DNA from: Lewinellaceae bacterium
GTDB lineage: Bacteria > Bacteroidota > Bacteroidia > Chitinophagales > Saprospiraceae
Direction: 5' to 3'
DNA length: 64,000 nucleotides
Assembly: GCA_020636225.1 (NCBI GenBank)
Contig: JACJYI010000003.1
Coordinates: 620,001-684,000 of the forward strand
In this document: piece by piece, positions 61,297 to 64,000 of the stretch
Position numbering within the stretch: the first letter of the stretch is position 1
How the letters are laid out: every line of letters starts with the position of its first letter
The notes under the pieces: model-generated
Seen by the model: only the letters and a program-made list of their open reading frames with translations
Databases searched by the model: none
Told to the model about the DNA's origin: nothing
Position numbers and translations under genes: made by a program

Positions 61297-62679
61297 CTAA
61301 ACAATGTATCGCAGCGCCTCTACTTCCGCTACGGTCTTGGGAATCGGGTCGCCCAGGATCTGATACCCCTTGTCGGTGATCAGGACATTATCCTCGATGC
61401 GGATGCCTCCGAAGTTGCGGTACTTTTCCAGGGCTGTATAATTGATAAAGTCGGCGTGTTTCTTTTCTGCACGCCACTGGTCGATCAATTCAGGGATGAA
61501 GTAGATGCCCGGTTCGACGGTCAGGACAAATCCGGGTTGGAGCTTCCGGGCCAGGCGCAGGTAAGCCAGGCCAAACTGGTCGCTGCGCTGCACTTCCGAT
61601 CCGTATCCGACGTGGTTCTCGCCCAGATCTTCCATGTCATGGACGTCCAGGCCGATCATATGGCCCAGGCCATGCGGAAAGAACAAGGCGTGTGCGCCGG
61701 CCGCCACGGCTTCATGGCAGTCGCCCTTCATCAGTCCGATATCCTTCAATCCGTTGGCGATGATACGGGCAGCCCGCAGATGGACATCGCGATAGGCTAC
61801 CCCTGGACGGCAGGCTTCGATGGCGAGCATTTCGGCATCCAGAACCACCTCATACACCTCCCGTTGCTTGTTGGTGAAATGCCGGTCGACCGGAAAGGTC
61901 CTGGTAATGTCACCTGCATAATGCATCGGGGATTCCGCTCCGAAGTCGCCCAGCACCAGCTGGCCACTTTGCAGTTCGTTGCCATGATGGTGATTGTGCA
62001 GGGTTTGGCCGTCCTTGCTCAGGATGATCCCATAGGCCGGAACGACCTCTTCGGCCTCACACATTCCCGTGACCAGGCTGGCCAGATCGGATTCCCGCAA
62101 TCCCGCCTCGGCTTCCCGCATCACCGCCACATGCATCCGTCCGGTGAGGTCTACCGCCCAGGTCATTTCTGCGATCTCCTCTGTTGTTTTGATGGATCGT
62201 TGGGCGACCACGGCATGGATCAGGGCTTCGGAATGTCCGGACTGGATCTGATCGGGCGTCCGACCGGTCCAGGCAGCCAGGCGAAGGACATTGTCCCCCC
62301 GATAGACGGGCAGGTAATGCAGCTGGTCGCCAGCTGACTTGACGTCTCCAGCCAATTTGCTCATGCTCCTCACCTCATCAAAACCGGCCTGTCGGGCCAA
62401 TTGCTGCACCGTGGTTTGTGGGCCGACCCAGAAAATGTCCTCCAGGGTCAGGTCGTCTCCGTACAGCACCGAACGGCCTGTGGCCGCGTCAATGGTCATG
62501 GCCATTCCGGGCTTGTCCGGCCCTCCGAAATACAGGAAGGAACTGTCTTGCCGAAAGGGATAGGGATTGCCCCGGTAGTTCATGGAAGCGTCAATGTTGC
62601 CATTGATCAGGATAAGGCCTTTTCCCAGGTCGGCGGCCAGGCGGGAACGTCGCCCCTGGTAAGTTGGTGCTGAGAACAT
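61297..62679 (-). CDS. Xaa-Pro aminopeptidase, M24B family
   Basis: This encodes 460 aa. The N-terminal AMP_N (creatinase-like) domain covers about 1-130 (NYRGNPYPFRQDSSFLYFGG). The pita-bread M24 domain follows. All five metal ligands are in place: Asp245 (LGDFGAES), Asp257 (YAGDITRTFP), His340 (PHGLGHMIGLDVHD), Glu389 (LTVEPGIYF) and Glu429 (GGIRIEDNV). The family removes N-terminal residues next to proline using two metal ions, usually Mn. The start at MFSAPTYQGRRSRL fits the family length. Cytosolic; no signal peptide. It is the downstream neighbour of meaB on the same strand. Confidence 0.93.
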   Translation of the reverse strand: MFSAPTYQGRRSRLAADLGKGLILINGNIDASMNYRGNPYPFRQDSSFLYFGGPDKPGMAMTIDAATGRSVLYGDDLTLEDIFWVGPQTTVQQLARQAGFDEVRSMSKLAGDVKSAGDQLHYLPVYRGDNVLRLAAWTGRTPDQIQSGHSEALIHAVVAQRSIKTTEEIAEMTWAVDLTGRMHVAVMREAEAGLRESDLASLVTGMCEAEEVVPAYGIILSKDGQTLHNHHHGNELQSGQLVLGDFGAESPMHYAGDITRTFPVDRHFTNKQREVYEVVLDAEMLAIEACRPGVAYRDVHLRAARIIANGLKDIGLMKGDCHEAVAAGAHALFFPHGLGHMIGLDVHDMEDLGENHVGYGSEVQRSDQFGLAYLRLARKLQPGFVLTVEPGIYFIPELIDQWRAEKKHADFINYTALEKYRNFGGIRIEDNVLITDKGYQILGDPIPKTVAEVEALRYIV

Positions 62680-62723
62680 GATCGTGTTTTTCTTGAGGCC
62701 TAAAGATACGGCGGGTTGCCGGT

Positions 62724-63716
62724 TCAATCCGGATCCCGGCCGGTGATCTTGCGCATCAAGATGTCGGCGGCGGCAAATGGGCTGATCTGTCCCTCCAGGA
62801 CGGCCTGGTGCAGATCGTTGTAGGTGGTGCCATGCTGCTCGAAGACCCATGCGGATAACTGGTCCATCAGGCTCTCACGCAGCCAGAATCCGGCCTGGTC
62901 CTGTCGCTGCCGCTGGAAATGGCCGTTCTGCCGGATGGCTTGAATATGGTCGCGGATACGTTGGTCCAGTTCATCCAGGCCGGTTTGTTCCAGCGCCGAG
63001 ATCAGGAGTACGGGGACGGGTAATCCGGAATCCCGGGCCGGATAGAGATGCAGGGCCCGCCGGTAATGCATCCGGGCATCCTCGGCGAGACGAAGTCGAT
63101 CCCCGTCGGCTTTGTTGATGACCACGATATCGGCCATTTCGACAATACCCCGTTTGATCCCCTGCAATTCGTCGCCTGCACCGGGGATCAGCAACAGCAG
63201 GAAGAGATCGGTCATGGCCTGGACAGCGGTCTCGCTCTGTCCGACCCCAACCGTTTCGATCAGGATATGATCGAATCCGGCGGCCTCGCAAAGCAGGATG
63301 GTCTCCCGGGTCTTTCTGGCGACACCGCCTAGGGTGGTCCCGGCGGGAGAGGGCCGGATAAAGGCTTTCGGGTCCCTGGACAGGCGGTCCATCCGGGTCT
63401 TATCGCCCAGGATGCTGCCTTTGTGGACCCCGCTGGAAGGGTCGATGGCCAAAACGGCGATTGGATGCCCCTGACGGGTCAGCATCGTTCCATATGCATC
63501 GATCAGGGTGCTCTTTCCAGCTCCGGGCGTCCCGCTGATCCCCAGACGGACGGATCGTCCGGTATGTGGCAGACAGGCCTCGATCAGCTCCGCAGCTGGC
63601 AAACGATCGGATGGACGGGTGCTTTCGATCAGGGTGATGGCACGGCCCAGGGCTACCCGGTCACCCTGCCGCAGCCGATGGAAGAGTTCCAATGCATTCA
63701 CTGGCGTTCGTTGCAT
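62724..63716 (-). CDS. meaB: MeaB, methylmalonyl-CoA mutase-associated GTPase
   Basis: This encodes 330 aa of the SIMIBI-class MeaB/ArgK family. It protects and reloads adenosylcobalamin-dependent methylmalonyl-CoA mutase. Visible motifs are the P-loop ISGTPGAGKSTLIDAYG (Gly62-Thr70), VLAIDPSSGVHKGSILGDKT, then RPSPAGTTLGGVARKTRE. The switch II region reads ILIETVGVGQSE, the base-recognition motif is INKADGD, and a C-terminal dimerisation arm completes it. The mutase genes are not in this window. It lies about 45 bp upstream of the aminopeptidase gene. Confidence 0.94.
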   Translation of the reverse strand: MQRTPVNALELFHRLRQGDRVALGRAITLIESTRPSDRLPAAELIEACLPHTGRSVRLGISGTPGAGKSTLIDAYGTMLTRQGHPIAVLAIDPSSGVHKGSILGDKTRMDRLSRDPKAFIRPSPAGTTLGGVARKTRETILLCEAAGFDHILIETVGVGQSETAVQAMTDLFLLLLIPGAGDELQGIKRGIVEMADIVVINKADGDRLRLAEDARMHYRRALHLYPARDSGLPVPVLLISALEQTGLDELDQRIRDHIQAIRQNGHFQRQRQDQAGFWLRESLMDQLSAWVFEQHGTTYNDLHQAVLEGQISPFAAADILMRKITGRDPD

Positions 63717-64000
63717 GGAGACGAATGTACCGATTTCCTGGATTCATCATCGGCGTTAATCTTTTTAAGACTTCCACAAATGATGTTTTTAACAATTGGT
63801 AACAGCCTCATTGTGAGCATTCCGATATTAAGGATTTGGGGGCGGTCGGTTAATGTGCCTCCACGCTATTGGCGTGAGAAAGGGAGTCGGTTACCTTGGG
63901 TCATCCACCTGTTGTACGACCGGGTGTGCAGATCCAGACCTTCACCGGTCAACCTGTTCTCTTCCATGGATCTGCCACCCGGTCCTTTGTGTCGGAGGCA
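63717..64000. other. Unidentified sequence with strong RNA-like secondary structure at the window edge
   Basis: No gene was assigned in 284 bp. A helix of 17 canonical base pairs with one bulged T joins 63918-63935 and 63968-63984. Inside its loop, 63937-63940 can pair with 63947-63950. A small hairpin (63862-63866 with 63872-63876) lies before it. TGCCTCC at 63856-63862 can close the whole with GGAGGCA at 63994-64000. It does not match the SRP, RNase P, tmRNA or riboswitch motifs I know. Alternatively, the minus strand is open from 64000 to a TAG near 63873, so it could be the tail of another gene. Confidence 0.35.

Noticed and set aside
63856..64000. SRP RNA, tmRNA, RNase P or cobalamin riboswitch
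   Set aside because: The diagnostic cores (SRP GGAAG/AGCA symmetric loop, tmRNA 3' tRNA-like end, RNase P P4 core, B12 box) are not present on either strand in the visible part.

Overview
The window looks like chromosomal DNA of a free-living Bacteroidota, most likely a Saprospiria/Lewinella-like organism. This is an inference from several signs: type IX secretion (T9SS) C-terminal sorting domains, very long HYR-type Ig-like repeat proteins, a SusC/SusD pair, a GLPGLI protein beside a TonB-dependent receptor, carboxypeptidase-regulatory-like domains, Bacteroidetes-style TAnnTTTG promoter boxes and few Shine-Dalgarno sites. The core sequence is moderately GC-rich, while about 41.5-44.45 kb is clearly AT-rich and looks acquired and decaying.

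Layout. (1) 0-24.7 kb: two paralogous secreted repeat proteins on the + strand. The first is cut by the window start; the second is a 6,774-residue giant. A small secreted protein lies between them. Both large proteins end in the same cassette: HYR-like modules, an unassigned ~190-aa domain, an F5/8-type C (fucolectin-like) domain and a T9SS type A signal. (2) 24.8-34.4 kb: envelope and secreted proteins (YceI lipoprotein, carboxypeptidase-regulatory-like protein, NTF2-like secreted protein, MaoC hydratase, S37-type peptidase, M23 peptidase, barrel-like protein, GLPGLI protein, TonB-dependent receptor). (3) 34.6-38.2 kb: purL. (4) 38.3-40.0 kb: a three-gene HipB-HipS-HipT kinase toxin-antitoxin operon. 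It has four inverted-repeat operators spaced exactly 41 bp centre to centre. (5) 40.2-44.45 kb: accessory region with a broken secreted-protein gene, a VF530-type DNA-binding protein, a frameshifted HNH-like gene, an AT-rich secreted protein and an IS5-type transposase remnant. (6) 44.45-56.6 kb: mnmE, a glycosyltransferase, a SusD/SusC pair, a DUF2142 membrane protein, trkH/trkA potassium uptake and a PD-(D/E)XK-like protein. (7) 56.7-63.7 kb: a T9SS cargo protein, a GlcD/GlcF-like FAD/Fe-S oxidoreductase, an Xaa-Pro aminopeptidase and MeaB. The window ends in an unidentified sequence with strong secondary structure.

How they fit together. The left half encodes surface and export functions: adhesin-like giants, outer-membrane receptors and secreted peptidases. 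The right half is mostly housekeeping (tRNA modification, K+ uptake, purine synthesis, cobalamin-enzyme maintenance). The most system-like unit is the hipBST-type operon. Its three genes are joined by ATGA overlaps, the kinase carries an N-terminal CxxC/HxxC knuckle, and the control region has helically phased operators.
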